From the NCBI GenBank assembly GCA_009908725.1, contig JAAAOT010000381.1, positions 1 through 35,895 on the forward strand: a DNA stretch of 35,895 nt, written 5' to 3'. The notes below the pieces were generated by a model. That model searched no databases, was not told where the DNA came from, and saw only the letters and a program-made list of their open reading frames with translations. The position numbers and the translations under genes were made by a program. Origin of the DNA: Bacteroidota bacterium (GTDB taxonomy: Bacteria > Bacteroidota > Rhodothermia > Rhodothermales > Salinibacteraceae). Shown one piece after another: positions 1-9,733 of this stretch (the first letter of the stretch is position 1; every line of letters begins with the position of its first letter).

Positions 1-64
1 AAAGGGGAACGGGGGAAAGGGGGAGAGGGAGAAAGGGGGAAAGGGGGATTTGGGATGGGGGATT
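1..64. repeat. Purine-only octamer array
   Basis: The window opens with eight consecutive 8-base words, almost all G and A. Typical units are AAGGGGGA (three times), AAAGGGGA, ACGGGGGA and GAGGGAGA, ending with the T-containing units TTTGGGAT and GGGGGATT. Bases 11-38 recur exactly at 7828-7855. The repeated G-runs could form G-quadruplex or triplex structure. The array may continue beyond the left edge of the window. No coding sense is apparent. Confidence 0.75.
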
Positions 65-184
65 TTGAATCCCGGCCCTAGAGTCGCCGCCCGTGATCGC
101 GGTGAGCGGCTTCGGGGAAGAGGAAGCCTACGTGCTCAACCTTGACTGACTTCCCCGACCTAACGCCGTCACCCCCAACACCTA

Positions 185-224
185 CCTGCACACATAAACA
201 CATACAAACATACACACAAGTACA
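185..224. repeat. CA-rich octamer array
   Basis: Five 8-base words follow each other without a gap: CCTGCACA, CATAAACA, CATACAAA, CATACACA and CAAGTACA. They share the pattern CAnnnACA or close to it. The array lies in the non-coding stretch downstream of the MltD-like gene. The units are degenerate, so the period is more convincing than the identity of any single unit. Confidence 0.5.
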
Positions 225-279
225 CCCCACCCCGAAGCGGACCGCCCGGTCTCCATCACCACACGCTCGCACATTCCCA

Positions 280-327
280 CCTTCACACCTCAACACCTCA
301 ACACCTTAACACCTCAACACCTTCAAA
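280..327. repeat. CCTCAACA octamer array next to the mltD stop codon
   Basis: Six 8-base units in perfect register: CCTTCACA, CCTCAACA twice, CCTTAACA, CCTCAACA, CCTTCAAA. The array ends 14 bases from the stop codon of the minus-strand MltD-like gene, so it would lie at the start of that transcript's 3' untranslated region. The unit CCTCAAC(A/G) also occurs in the array at 8113-8176, which links the two loci. Apart from this and the two other arrays, I see nothing gene-like in 1-341. Confidence 0.75.
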
Positions 328-341
328 CATCCAACCGTAAA

Positions 342-1976
342 CTACCGTGTGCTCGCGAGTTGGCCGTTGGCGTTGCTGTGGTCGGAGGCGTCGGCCGTGG
401 GTAGCGTGGGCACGGCAACGGGTCGCGTCGCTCGGCTTCCGTATCGGACGCGGATGGGGCGCGCCTCGGCGTCGGCGACGATCTCGCTGTTGCCGAGGTA
501 GCGCGCAGCCGGGACGGTCAGCGTTCGTCCCACCTCGATCTGTCCGGGATGCACGTTGTTGGCTTGGAGCAGCGACGGACGGCTGACGTGATACCGCTTG
601 GCGATGTGTCCTACGCTTTCGCCCGTCTGCACCGCGTGCTTCAGGTAGGACGCACGCTCCTCTTCGGGCAGGGCGTCGAAGTTCTCCCGGAACGTGGGAT
701 AGCTACCGTACGGCAGGCGGATGTAATACGGCTCCTTGGAGGGCGGAACGCGGTCGCCGCGAAGCTCTGGATTCAGGGCGCGAATCTTCTGAAGATCCGC
801 CTCGGCCAGTCGTGCGACCTCGTGAAGCTCAAGCGTCGCGTCCACCGGTACATGGTCGAACGCGTACCTCGGCCCGGCCGTCACGCGCTTGAGGTCGAAG
901 GCGGCGGGATTGGAGATGATGATCGACGTGGCGATAAAGAGCGGGACGTAGTTGCGCGTCTCTTCCGGCAGGTTTTCATAGATGTCCCAGTACGTCGGCT
1001 CGCGGTCCATGTAGCGTCGGGCTTTCGCGAGCTCTCGCTTGACCCGGGCCGGGCTCACGTTATAGCCCGCGAGCGCGAGATGCCAGTCGCCCCCGAAGAG
1101 CTCGTGCAGGTCACGCAGGTGTCGTGCGGCGGCTCGCGTCGCCTTCTCCGGGTCGCGGCGCTCGTCGACCCAGGGATCGATCGTCAAGCCGTACCGCCGA
1201 CCCGTCTGGGCAACGAACTGCCAGATCCCACCGGCCTGCGCATGGCTGTGGGCGTACGGGTTCAACCCGCTTTCCACCAGCGCCAGATACTTCAGCTCGT
1301 CCGGGACGTTTTCTTCCGCAAAGATGTGCTCGATCATGGGGAAGTAGGTCTCGGCCCGCCGCAGCCACGGGTAGAGGTGCAGATTTCGGTTTTTCAGAAG
1401 GAACGCCATCGCTTCCTTCACGCGGTCGTTCACCGTCATCGGTACCTCCGTGTTCATCTCACGCAGGTCCGACGGGAGCTCGTTCTCCAGGCGGGGATCC
1501 GAGCTGTGGTTGACAGCGGCGAACAGCCCGTTGCGCAGGTCATAGATGCTTCCTCGCGGTAATTCGAGGGTGTCGGGCACGCCGTAGACCTCCCCGTATT
1601 CGGCGGTGATCGCGTTGTAGACGTTCTGAAAACGCGGCTGTCCGGGCAGACCCGGCCGCCGAATCAGACGATCCAGGTCTCGGATGGCTTCATCGAGGAT
1701 GCGACGGCTCTGGACGGAGTCGCCTCGCGCCTGCATGGACATCAACTCGGCCTGACGCCGGTAGAGGCGTTCGATGTGACGATAGGCCTCCTGCTCGGTG
1801 ACCGAGTCGGTATCTACGGGATGATTTGCGAACAGAACGTCGTTGGTTTTCACATCCACCCACGTCCACGACGTATCGGGGTTTACCTCCGACGGGCTCA
1901 CCGCGGACTGATTGACCCACGCGGACAGCAACAGACCGATAAGTGCGACGAAAAGCAGTAGCGTTCGCTTTGTCAT
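342..1976 (-). CDS. mltD: Membrane-bound lytic murein transglycosylase (MltD-like) with LysM
   Basis: Predicted to cleave peptidoglycan glycan strands, forming 1,6-anhydromuropeptides in the periplasm. The ATG at 1976 is chosen because it starts a signal peptide or anchor (residues 1-25, MTKRTLLLFVALIGLLL) and has GAGGGGG about 8 bases upstream, one of the few clear ribosome binding sites in the window. An in-frame start 17 codons earlier is less likely. The lytic transglycosylase (SLT) domain spans roughly residues 210-370. Its catalytic glutamate is E235 in ALVESGLNPYAHS, followed by AGGIWQF and LALAGYN motifs. A degenerate LysM-like segment precedes a clear C-terminal LysM (about 447-489, GESVGHIAKRYHVSRPSLL) that should bind glycan. 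The 544-residue length and domain order fit the MltD family. The gene is separated by 453 bases from the sensor kinase upstream. Confidence 0.93.
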   Translation of the reverse strand: MTKRTLLLFVALIGLLLSAWVNQSAVSPSEVNPDTSWTWVDVKTNDVLFANHPVDTDSVTEQEAYRHIERLYRRQAELMSMQARGDSVQSRRILDEAIRDLDRLIRRPGLPGQPRFQNVYNAITAEYGEVYGVPDTLELPRGSIYDLRNGLFAAVNHSSDPRLENELPSDLREMNTEVPMTVNDRVKEAMAFLLKNRNLHLYPWLRRAETYFPMIEHIFAEENVPDELKYLALVESGLNPYAHSHAQAGGIWQFVAQTGRRYGLTIDPWVDERRDPEKATRAAARHLRDLHELFGGDWHLALAGYNVSPARVKRELAKARRYMDREPTYWDIYENLPEETRNYVPLFIATSIIISNPAAFDLKRVTAGPRYAFDHVPVDATLELHEVARLAEADLQKIRALNPELRGDRVPPSKEPYYIRLPYGSYPTFRENFDALPEEERASYLKHAVQTGESVGHIAKRYHVSRPSLLQANNVHPGQIEVGRTLTVPAARYLGNSEIVADAEARPIRVRYGSRATRPVAVPTLPTADASDHSNANGQLASTR

Positions 1977-2429
1977 CCATTTCCCCCTCGAATCAGGGGG
2001 TCCTATGAGCAAACCTGCGCAATGCATCTTGACGGCAAATCACGCGCCGAACGAATCCGGCCACGGAGCCGTCGTCACCTGCCGGTACCACCAGCAACGG
2101 CGTGAGACGCTGAGACATATGAAGGAGGGCCCTGTTGGAAAAGCCGCTCCAGACCCCGGAAGCGTAACATGAGTCCCGCCCTGCTCCCCTCTCAGGGTGT
2201 TTTCAACATGCTTCCGCCCCGAATACAGGGTGTCCGTACCTGCCGGTCATCTGCCGGTTTCCCTTACATGAGGGCGTTTGTCGGCATCGTTAATGATGCG
2301 AATGCGCCATGGGCCGATTATGAAATATCCAAGATATAGCTCGTTCGACACGGGAATGGTCTCTTTCGTCCATCTGGCCGGTCGCTTTTTCTACCGTCTG
2401 AGGATGGGAAACGGCCCGATCAGTGCAAG
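1977..2429. other. Intergenic stretch upstream of mltD with two inverted repeats
   Basis: No gene is apparent. The stretch should hold the minus-strand promoter of the MltD-like gene. Two operator-like inverted repeats stand out in an AT-richer patch: GCATCGTTAATGATGC at 2284-2299 (one mismatched base pair) and ATATC-N3-GATAT at 2325-2337. The octamer CTGCCGGT appears three times between 2075 and 2260. I could not identify a convincing -35/-10 pair. Confidence 0.4.
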
Positions 2430-5400
2430 CTATTCCGCAGACGTGGAGGCTGATATCGATCCGTTGGTTCGGTCTGACCGGCCGGACAAGCGACCGTCCC
2501 GGGACAACAGAACCTGAAAGCGGGTGCCGACACCCTGCTCGGAGTCCACGAGGATCTGCCCCCCGAGCGCTTCGACGAGCTGTCCGGTCACAGCGAGCCC
2601 GATGCCGCTCCCCTCGTACGCCCGGTCCATGCCCTGGGACTGCTGCTCGAAGCTAATGAAAAGGTCCGGGATAAACGCTGCGTCGATGCCGATGCCCGTA
2701 TCCTCCACAGCAATGCCGACCTCATTCTCGTCTTCCCAGACCGACACGTTGATGTGTCCCGTCGCCGTGAACTTGATGGCATTGTCCACAAGATGATGGA
2801 CGACGCGTTCGACGAAGTAGCGATCCAGGTACGCGTACACGGGCTCGGTTGGGATCTGCGACTCGACCGCTAGATCCTTTCGTTCTGCCTCACCGGTCAG
2901 ATCTTTCATCACATCGTGTACCGGGTCCCGGATGTCGATCCACTCCGGCATCGGTTGCATCGTCCGCGCCCGCAGGCCGGCGAGGTCGAGGATGGCGTTC
3001 AGCGTGTGAAGGAGCCGGTACCCGTTGTTTTCGATCACCTCCAGGTGCGGCGCCATTCCGTTCGGGGCCTCGTCCTGCAGGAGCCGCGCAAAGCCGATAA
3101 TGTTGGTCAGAGGCGTTCGGAGTTCGTGCGACGTGTTCGCCATGAAGTACTCCTTCATGCGATTCACCTCGCGCAACCGTTCGTTCGCCCGGGCGAGCCG
3201 GCGGGACAGCTGCTGCTCAGCCTGCAGCTTCTCTTCAGTCCGCGTGGTTTTGGCTTCCGCTTTCCGGCGGCGACGTACGGCCACGCGATAGCGCCAGATG
3301 GACGCCAGCCCGACCAGGCCTAACAGCACGTACCCGATGTAGGCCCAGCGCGACCGGTACCACGGCGGCGCCACAATGATCTGGAGGGTCTCGGTCTCGC
3401 TGACGATGCCGTCGATCGTCCGAGCCTGGACCTGCAGCCGGTAGGTGTCTTCACGCAGGCCGGGAAGGTCGATCTCGGCGCGCCGCGACCAGTTCGACCA
3501 GTCGGCCGACTCGCCCAGGAGGCGCGTTCGGTAGAGCGCCGGCGTCTCAGCGTCGAATCGGGGCGCGGCAAACTGTACAACGAGGCTGTTCATGGCGTAG
3601 GAGATCGACAGCACCGAGCCAGGGTCGGCGTGACTTCCACGGACGACGGTTTCATCCGGCCCGGCCAAGACGCGGCGCACCAGGACGGACGGTGCAAGCG
3701 GCGAGTCGGCGGGGGACGTCGGCCGGTAGCGCAATAGGTCGTCTCCTCGTCCGATCCACAGGTCGCCGGACGGCGCCTCATGCAGGCGAACGGTCTCATT
3801 CACCCGAAAACTCAGCCCGGGAACCGGCGTCCAGTCGATGGCGACAGGAGACGTACTCGTCCTCTTGCCGGCGAAAAGGCGGGTGCCCTTCACGATCCAG
3901 GCATCGGCGCGACCGCGTTCCGGCGTGTACAGAAACGTTCGGACCGGGCCATCCCCGTCCGGCACGAGGTCGGGTGCCGGCTCGAACGATTCCGACGTCT
4001 CGTCCCAGGTGTACACCCCCGAACGGGAGATCAGCAGAAGGCGCTCGTCCGCCACGGTGAGCGAGAACCCCTCCACCGCGGTCGCCGGGTCGACCGAAAG
4101 GTGACGGGCCGTGGTCAGCTCCGGTATGTCCTCAACCGAGAAACGCAGGACCGTGTGCGGATCCGTCGCCCCCCAGATCTCGCCTCGGAATTCGGCAAGG
4201 CTGTGCGGCGTGGCATCCAGGTCCGTGGAACGTTCGGTTCTCCAGGTGCCCCCTTCGTTTCGCACGACGGTGAGCCCGCCGCGCATGGTCGATATGAGAA
4301 GCCGATCCGGCATCGACGATGGGACGAACAGGGCGTGGGCGTTGCGCCGGATCAGCGTCGCCGGCTCCTCGCCGGTTCGGAGCATCCAGGTGCGGGACAG
4401 GTCGTCGACCACAAGACCCCGCCGCGTGACTTCCAGTCCATTCACGACCGAAGACCCACGCACGCGCTGAAAGGGATCTGCAGCATCCGGTAGGTTGCCC
4501 GATGACTGCTCCCGCATGCGAAAGAGCCCGGACCCGGTCCCGACAAAGAGCTGGTCATCGAACGTGGTGACGGCCTCCACCTGGCCACGGAGTCCGGACC
4601 GCTCGCCGTAGTGCTCGACGTTCGGCAGACCGCCGAATCGCATGATCCCTTCGTTGTTGAACCCGATCCAGGTTTCTCCGTCCCGCCCGGAGTGCACTGT
4701 ATTTACGACGCCGTCCGGCAATTCCTGGCCCGGCCGCAGGTGGTACACGATTGACCCCTCCGGATCCATGACGACGACGCCCCGGCCGAGTGTGGCGAGC
4801 GCGTAGAGCGGCTCCCCGCCATCCTGTGCGATGGACGCGCCGGAATAGACGCGCGTCGTCCGAAGGATCGAGTCGGCCTGCACCGATGTGGGCCGGGCGC
4901 CGGATTCGTTCAGCAGATAAACCCCTGCGGTTGCGGTGACGGCGATCATGCCTCCGCTCGGGTGAAGCGCCAGGAAGTGAATCGCCCGGTTCTCGAAGGA
5001 GGCGCCGCCGGGGATGGGGCGCAGCGTCCCACCCACGAGTTCGAGAAGGCCTCGCTCGAAGTCGCGCACAAAGAGCCGGCCGTCGACCAGATGCGTCGTA
5101 TGAAAGGTATCATCGCTTCGCCAGACGTCGAGCGCGGAGCCGTCCCATCGGTAAATCGCGCGTTGCGTCTGAAAGTACGTGTACTGATCCGTCGCACCCG
5201 CGAACCAGACGGTACCGGTGCCGTCGACATCCGGACGCCGGTCCTGCTCGCGGAGCCGGGGGAGCAGCGACCGGAACGTGAGGCGACCCTTTTCCCCCGG
5301 CACGAGCACGCCAATGTCGTCGTTCGTACCGGCGTACATGCGACCGTCGTGACCGAGCGCCAGCGACCGTGCCGTTCCGATCGCAGCACCTTCGTCGGTT

Positions 5401-5801
5401 GAGTCGATCGGAATAGTGAGCCAGTGTTCGCCATCGAACATCTGGACGCCCCGATGACTCCCGGCAATGTAGAGGACGTGACTGGAATCCTGAGCGATAT
5501 CCCATACCTGGCGTTCCGACGGCGTGGCATCCGGATCATAGTGCATCACCGGATGCGGCAGCCCCTGCGGATACGTGTCGCCGCCCGGAGACTGCGCGTT
5601 GACCGGGCGCAGCGTTGCCAGCACCAGAAGGAGGAGCGCCGCGCCCGCAGCCATCCACCGAATCAGCCGCCGCGGCGTGCGCGCACGCTCACCAGCCAGG
5701 ACCGGCCGGCATCGCGGACGGTGACAGACTACCGACAAGATCCGTGGATCGGGCACGTGGACCGGGCAAGAGAAATGGGCGAGCGAAATCGTACGTCGCA
5801 C
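2430..5801 (-). CDS. Membrane sensor histidine kinase with N-terminal propeller and Y_Y_Y-like domain
   Basis: Predicted inner-membrane sensor kinase with a large periplasmic sensor. Residue numbers use the GTG at 5801. The start is uncertain, because the ATG at 5654 (residue 50) begins the hydrophobic signal segment directly. The region to about residue 700 is repeat-rich (ALGHDGRMYAGT, GRDGETWIGFNNEG) and resembles the Reg_prop propeller of Bacteroidota hybrid sensors. A Y_Y_Y-like beta domain follows, ending near APPWYRSRW, then one membrane helix (819-837) and a coiled coil. The kinase core has the H-box SHELRTP with phospho-acceptor H892, the N-box DNAIKF near 1007, DTGIGID near 1034 and GSGIGLAV near 1064. 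Unlike classic hybrid (HTCS) proteins, there is no receiver or AraC-type domain after the ATPase domain, so a separate response regulator is needed; none lies in this window. Confidence 0.9.
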   Translation of the reverse strand: MRRTISLAHFSCPVHVPDPRILSVVCHRPRCRPVLAGERARTPRRLIRWMAAGAALLLLVLATLRPVNAQSPGGDTYPQGLPHPVMHYDPDATPSERQVWDIAQDSSHVLYIAGSHRGVQMFDGEHWLTIPIDSTDEGAAIGTARSLALGHDGRMYAGTNDDIGVLVPGEKGRLTFRSLLPRLREQDRRPDVDGTGTVWFAGATDQYTYFQTQRAIYRWDGSALDVWRSDDTFHTTHLVDGRLFVRDFERGLLELVGGTLRPIPGGASFENRAIHFLALHPSGGMIAVTATAGVYLLNESGARPTSVQADSILRTTRVYSGASIAQDGGEPLYALATLGRGVVVMDPEGSIVYHLRPGQELPDGVVNTVHSGRDGETWIGFNNEGIMRFGGLPNVEHYGERSGLRGQVEAVTTFDDQLFVGTGSGLFRMREQSSGNLPDAADPFQRVRGSSVVNGLEVTRRGLVVDDLSRTWMLRTGEEPATLIRRNAHALFVPSSMPDRLLISTMRGGLTVVRNEGGTWRTERSTDLDATPHSLAEFRGEIWGATDPHTVLRFSVEDIPELTTARHLSVDPATAVEGFSLTVADERLLLISRSGVYTWDETSESFEPAPDLVPDGDGPVRTFLYTPERGRADAWIVKGTRLFAGKRTSTSPVAIDWTPVPGLSFRVNETVRLHEAPSGDLWIGRGDDLLRYRPTSPADSPLAPSVLVRRVLAGPDETVVRGSHADPGSVLSISYAMNSLVVQFAAPRFDAETPALYRTRLLGESADWSNWSRRAEIDLPGLREDTYRLQVQARTIDGIVSETETLQIIVAPPWYRSRWAYIGYVLLGLVGLASIWRYRVAVRRRRKAEAKTTRTEEKLQAEQQLSRRLARANERLREVNRMKEYFMANTSHELRTPLTNIIGFARLLQDEAPNGMAPHLEVIENNGYRLLHTLNAILDLAGLRARTMQPMPEWIDIRDPVHDVMKDLTGEAERKDLAVESQIPTEPVYAYLDRYFVERVVHHLVDNAIKFTATGHINVSVWEDENEVGIAVEDTGIGIDAAFIPDLFISFEQQSQGMDRAYEGSGIGLAVTGQLVEALGGQILVDSEQGVGTRFQVLLSRDGRLSGRSDRTNGSISASTSAE

Positions 5802-5912
5802 CGGCCGAGCGATGGGCGCACGTCGTTATATGCGGGACGGCCGGAAACGTCTCTTCCTTCTCAGAAACCGACAACAAGAAGCAAAACGCCATCGCCGAGG
5901 CAAGACAAAACA

Positions 5913-5929
5913 ATAAAATTCAATTTTAT
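5913..5929. promoter_or_regulatory. AT-rich palindrome upstream of the sensor kinase
   Basis: A perfect 17-base inverted repeat, ATAAAATTCAATTTTAT, with eight-base arms around one central base. It lies 112 bases upstream of the GTG at 5801 in an AT-rich island of an otherwise GC-rich region. On the minus strand it is flanked by TTTTG on one side and TTGTTTTG on the other, which resembles the Bacteroidota -33/-7 pattern (TTTG, then TAnnTTTG) at about 20-base spacing. This suggests a promoter with an overlapping operator. Confidence 0.45.
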
Positions 5930-5960
5930 AGCGCAAAACTCCGCGATGCGGTTCCACCAT

Positions 5961-5997
5961 AGAAAAACCGGCAGACCTCGACGTGGGATCTGCCGGT
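5961..5997 (-). terminator. Intrinsic terminator of the carboxylase gene
   Basis: A nine-base-pair stem pairs 5967-5975 with 5989-5997 (ACCGGCAGA with TCTGCCGGT) around a 13-base loop. On the minus strand it is followed by a run of T. It sits 39 bases past the stop codon of the carboxylase gene, and separates that gene from the sensor kinase. Confidence 0.85.
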
Positions 5998-6035
5998 CGG
6001 AACCGCTTGCTGTTAATTCAACGCAGACGGATCGT

Positions 6036-7655
<1,620 letters not shown>

Positions 7656-7817
7656 GGCAACGGGTCGGAAAGAAAAAGTCGGAACGGCGGGCCGGAGAAG
7701 CATGCATCAACGGTCATCTCGCGACAGCAGAGGGACCGGCCCTTTCGGACAGAAAAGTAGGCCCCAGCGGGAACGACGTCAATGAAAAAGAGGGGGATGT
7801 CTGAAGACGTCGATGTG

Positions 7818-7857
7818 CGAAGGGCAGGGGGGAAAGGGGGAGAGGGAGAAAGGGGCG
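7818..7857. repeat. Purine octamer array, second copy
   Basis: Five 8-base units in register: CGAAGGGC, AGGGGGGA, AAGGGGGA, GAGGGAGA, AAGGGGCG. Bases 7828-7855 are identical to 11-38. This 28-base exact match, 7.8 kb apart, shows the two loci share an origin. The array is about 160 bases upstream of the carboxylase start. Confidence 0.7.
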
Positions 7858-7955
7858 ATCGCTGGGCTGTGATCCTGATGGTCTGCTTGTATGTCTGTTG
7901 GCCCTCGGAAGCCCACCGTTGTGGTAGGGCCTGGGTATGATTCTGCGAACAGACG

Positions 7956-7986
7956 GTGATCGGGGTTCAGGTGATCGGGGGTTCAG
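7956..7986. repeat. Tandem 15/16-base repeat
   Basis: Two adjacent copies differ by one inserted G: GTGATCGGGGTTCAG (7956-7970), then the same with five G (7971-7986). A partial third copy begins GTGTTGAC. The GGTTCAG piece also appears in the heptamer array at 26943, so this may be a short member of the same class of word repeats. Confidence 0.6.
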
Positions 7987-8112
7987 GTGTTGACGCCTTC
8001 GCGTGCTCGTGCGCGGGGAGACGGCAACAGATTTTGTGTACGAGGGTAGGGGCGATCTCCTCATCCGACACGTCCCATCCACCGCTCACGATACAGAATC
8101 CTGACGCGTCAC

Positions 8113-8176
8113 CGATCCTTCGCCTCAACGGTCCTTCGCCTCAACGAGCTAACGCATCAACGAGCCAACGATCCAA
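8113..8176. repeat. Octamer array abutting a stop codon
   Basis: Eight 8-base words in perfect register, each beginning with CG: CGATCCTT, CGCCTCAA, CGGTCCTT, CGCCTCAA, CGAGCTAA, CGCATCAA, CGAGCCAA, CGATCCAA. The array stops one base short of the stop codon of the hypothetical gene (minus strand, stop at 8178-8180), so it begins that transcript's 3' untranslated region. Read in a shifted phase, its unit CCTCAACG matches CCTCAACA of the 280-327 array. Confidence 0.8.
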
Positions 8177-8177
8177 T

Positions 8178-9608
8178 TCAATTTCCTTCACGAAAGCGTT
8201 GCTCCACGGCGTTTGTGAAGTGGACGGCGGCGTCGCTGTAGATGTTGATCTTGTGGGCGCGGAAGACGTCCCGGGCGATGATCTGCGAGGCCTTGCCCCA
8301 AGAGTCCGCGGTGTCTAGTCGGAGGAGGACTTGCTCGTAGTCGTCGAGGTCGCCGTCGAAGAGTTGTCGGACGAAGACGCCTCGCTGCGGGGGGTTGCTT
8401 TTCCCGAAGACGCTCTGCTCCAGTGCTTCGATGTCGGCCTTCTCGTTGTCGCTCAGCGACACCGGTTGGCCGGCGGGGGACTCGTTGGTCTGCGGCTTAC
8501 GGCCGGTGGCGACGTCGCCCGACGGTGCGTCGTCGAACGGGTCGTCGGACTCGAACGGCGAGGAGAGGAACTCTTCCCGTGGCGCATCCGAATCCCGTGG
8601 CGCGTCCGAACGGCTACCGCCGGCTCCTCTCGAGCGCCGGTACTGCGCCCACAGGGGCTGGTCGCCACCGTCCGGGGCTCCGTTTCCGCGACTCGAGCCG
8701 GAGCCCGGTCCCTGCCGAAATCGTTTCCAGAGCGGCGTGGCCCCGTCATCCGGCTGCCCGGCAGCAGGTGCTCCGAGTCCCCAGTCGTCTTCTTCCCAGG
8801 GTGCCGGGTCGGACGAGCGCAGCGGCTCCGCTTCGGGGGCGCGTTCGTCCGTGGTACGCTGCTCGGTGAGAATCCGGCGCAACCCGGAGGCCCCGATCCG
8901 CGACTGCCCGTCGGCTTCGAGTTGCTGCAGGCGACGGAGGGCCCGGTCATGCCCTTTGTCCTCAAAAAACCCCTGCAACGGCTGGATTGGCACCTCATCC
9001 CGCCCCGTCGCTGTCTCGGTAAGGTTCAGCAGCGGTTGCAGGAGATCCATCCACTGCTCCCGGGTGTACTCGCTGGTCAGGCGCTGGTCGATCTTCAAGA
9101 GGAAGCGCTGGAACGTGCTCCGGTCGAACGTATCCAGGTCTTTGCGCTCGGCATACGCCTCAACGGCATTCTGCAGGTACGTGTACGCCTCAAAGAATTG
9201 CATGCGCCACCGGATGCGGTCGAGCGGCAGTGCCCCCGTCTGTTTCCCGAACACGAAGTCCGTGAGGACCGGCGTTGGCTGGAGGAGATAGGCGCTGACG
9301 TAGCGACACGCCTGCTGCAGGGCTCCCGTCCACTCCTCTTCCGGGATGCGAGCATGGCGGGACAGAACGTCCTGCAGATCGGAAAGGGCTTCGCGCACAC
9401 CTGGCGCGTCATACGCCACCCAGTCGCTACCGGCGCGACGAAGGCGACGGCTTTCATGCCGGCTCTGGTGCCGGAGCAACTGGAGCAGGAAGTGCCGGAT
9501 CGGGTCCGGCATCGGACCGCGGTTTACATCGGGCCGAGCGTACGCCTGCTCGGGCGGGTACGACGACAGAAGACGCTCGTAGAGCGGGTCAGCGATGGAA
9601 CGAGACAT
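8178..9608 (-). CDS. Hypothetical protein with disordered middle and conserved-looking C-terminus
   Basis: No family recognised. The ATG at 9608 (MSRSIADPLYERLL) is preferred; an in-frame ATG 22 codons upstream would add a Cys/His-rich stretch that looks non-coding. The product is about 476 residues, soluble, without signal peptide or membrane segment. Residues about 1-250 look alpha-helical with several Trp/Arg-rich helices. About 270-390 is low-complexity Gly/Ser/Asp/Pro-rich, probably a flexible linker. The last 85 residues form a compact region (FGKSNPPQRGVFVRQLFDG, then IIARDVFRAHKINIYSDAAV) that is the best query for remote-homology search. The gene lies 125 bases downstream of the TonB-dependent receptor on the same strand and may be transcribed with it, but nothing shows a functional link. 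Confidence 0.8.
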   Translation of the reverse strand: MSRSIADPLYERLLSSYPPEQAYARPDVNRGPMPDPIRHFLLQLLRHQSRHESRRLRRAGSDWVAYDAPGVREALSDLQDVLSRHARIPEEEWTGALQQACRYVSAYLLQPTPVLTDFVFGKQTGALPLDRIRWRMQFFEAYTYLQNAVEAYAERKDLDTFDRSTFQRFLLKIDQRLTSEYTREQWMDLLQPLLNLTETATGRDEVPIQPLQGFFEDKGHDRALRRLQQLEADGQSRIGASGLRRILTEQRTTDERAPEAEPLRSSDPAPWEEDDWGLGAPAAGQPDDGATPLWKRFRQGPGSGSSRGNGAPDGGDQPLWAQYRRSRGAGGSRSDAPRDSDAPREEFLSSPFESDDPFDDAPSGDVATGRKPQTNESPAGQPVSLSDNEKADIEALEQSVFGKSNPPQRGVFVRQLFDGDLDDYEQVLLRLDTADSWGKASQIIARDVFRAHKINIYSDAAVHFTNAVEQRFREGN

Positions 9609-9733
9609 CGTGCGGCAGTCGGGAGCAGACAGAGGGAGAAACCGGCACTCGCCGGAATGAAACACCGGGTCCACCTAACGTACGCAGCAGGTAAACGTTT
9701 TTCAGCGCGCAGACTACCACACGGATTTCCGCC

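Larger units (their letters stand above)
7656..8177. other. Non-coding stretch rich in short phased repeats
   Basis: I see no gene. The stretch carries the purine octamer array (7818-7857), a 15/16-base tandem pair at 7956-7986 (GTGATCGG followed by GGTTCAG or GGGTTCAG) and the octamer array at 8113-8176. The carboxylase promoter should lie on the minus strand between about 7660 and 7810, but I find no convincing promoter boxes. Confidence 0.5.

Noticed and set aside
549-1562. Plus-strand open frame of 337 codons opposite the MltD-like gene
   Set aside because: It is antisense to the catalytic and LysM region of a well supported gene, with no domain and no neighbours on that strand.
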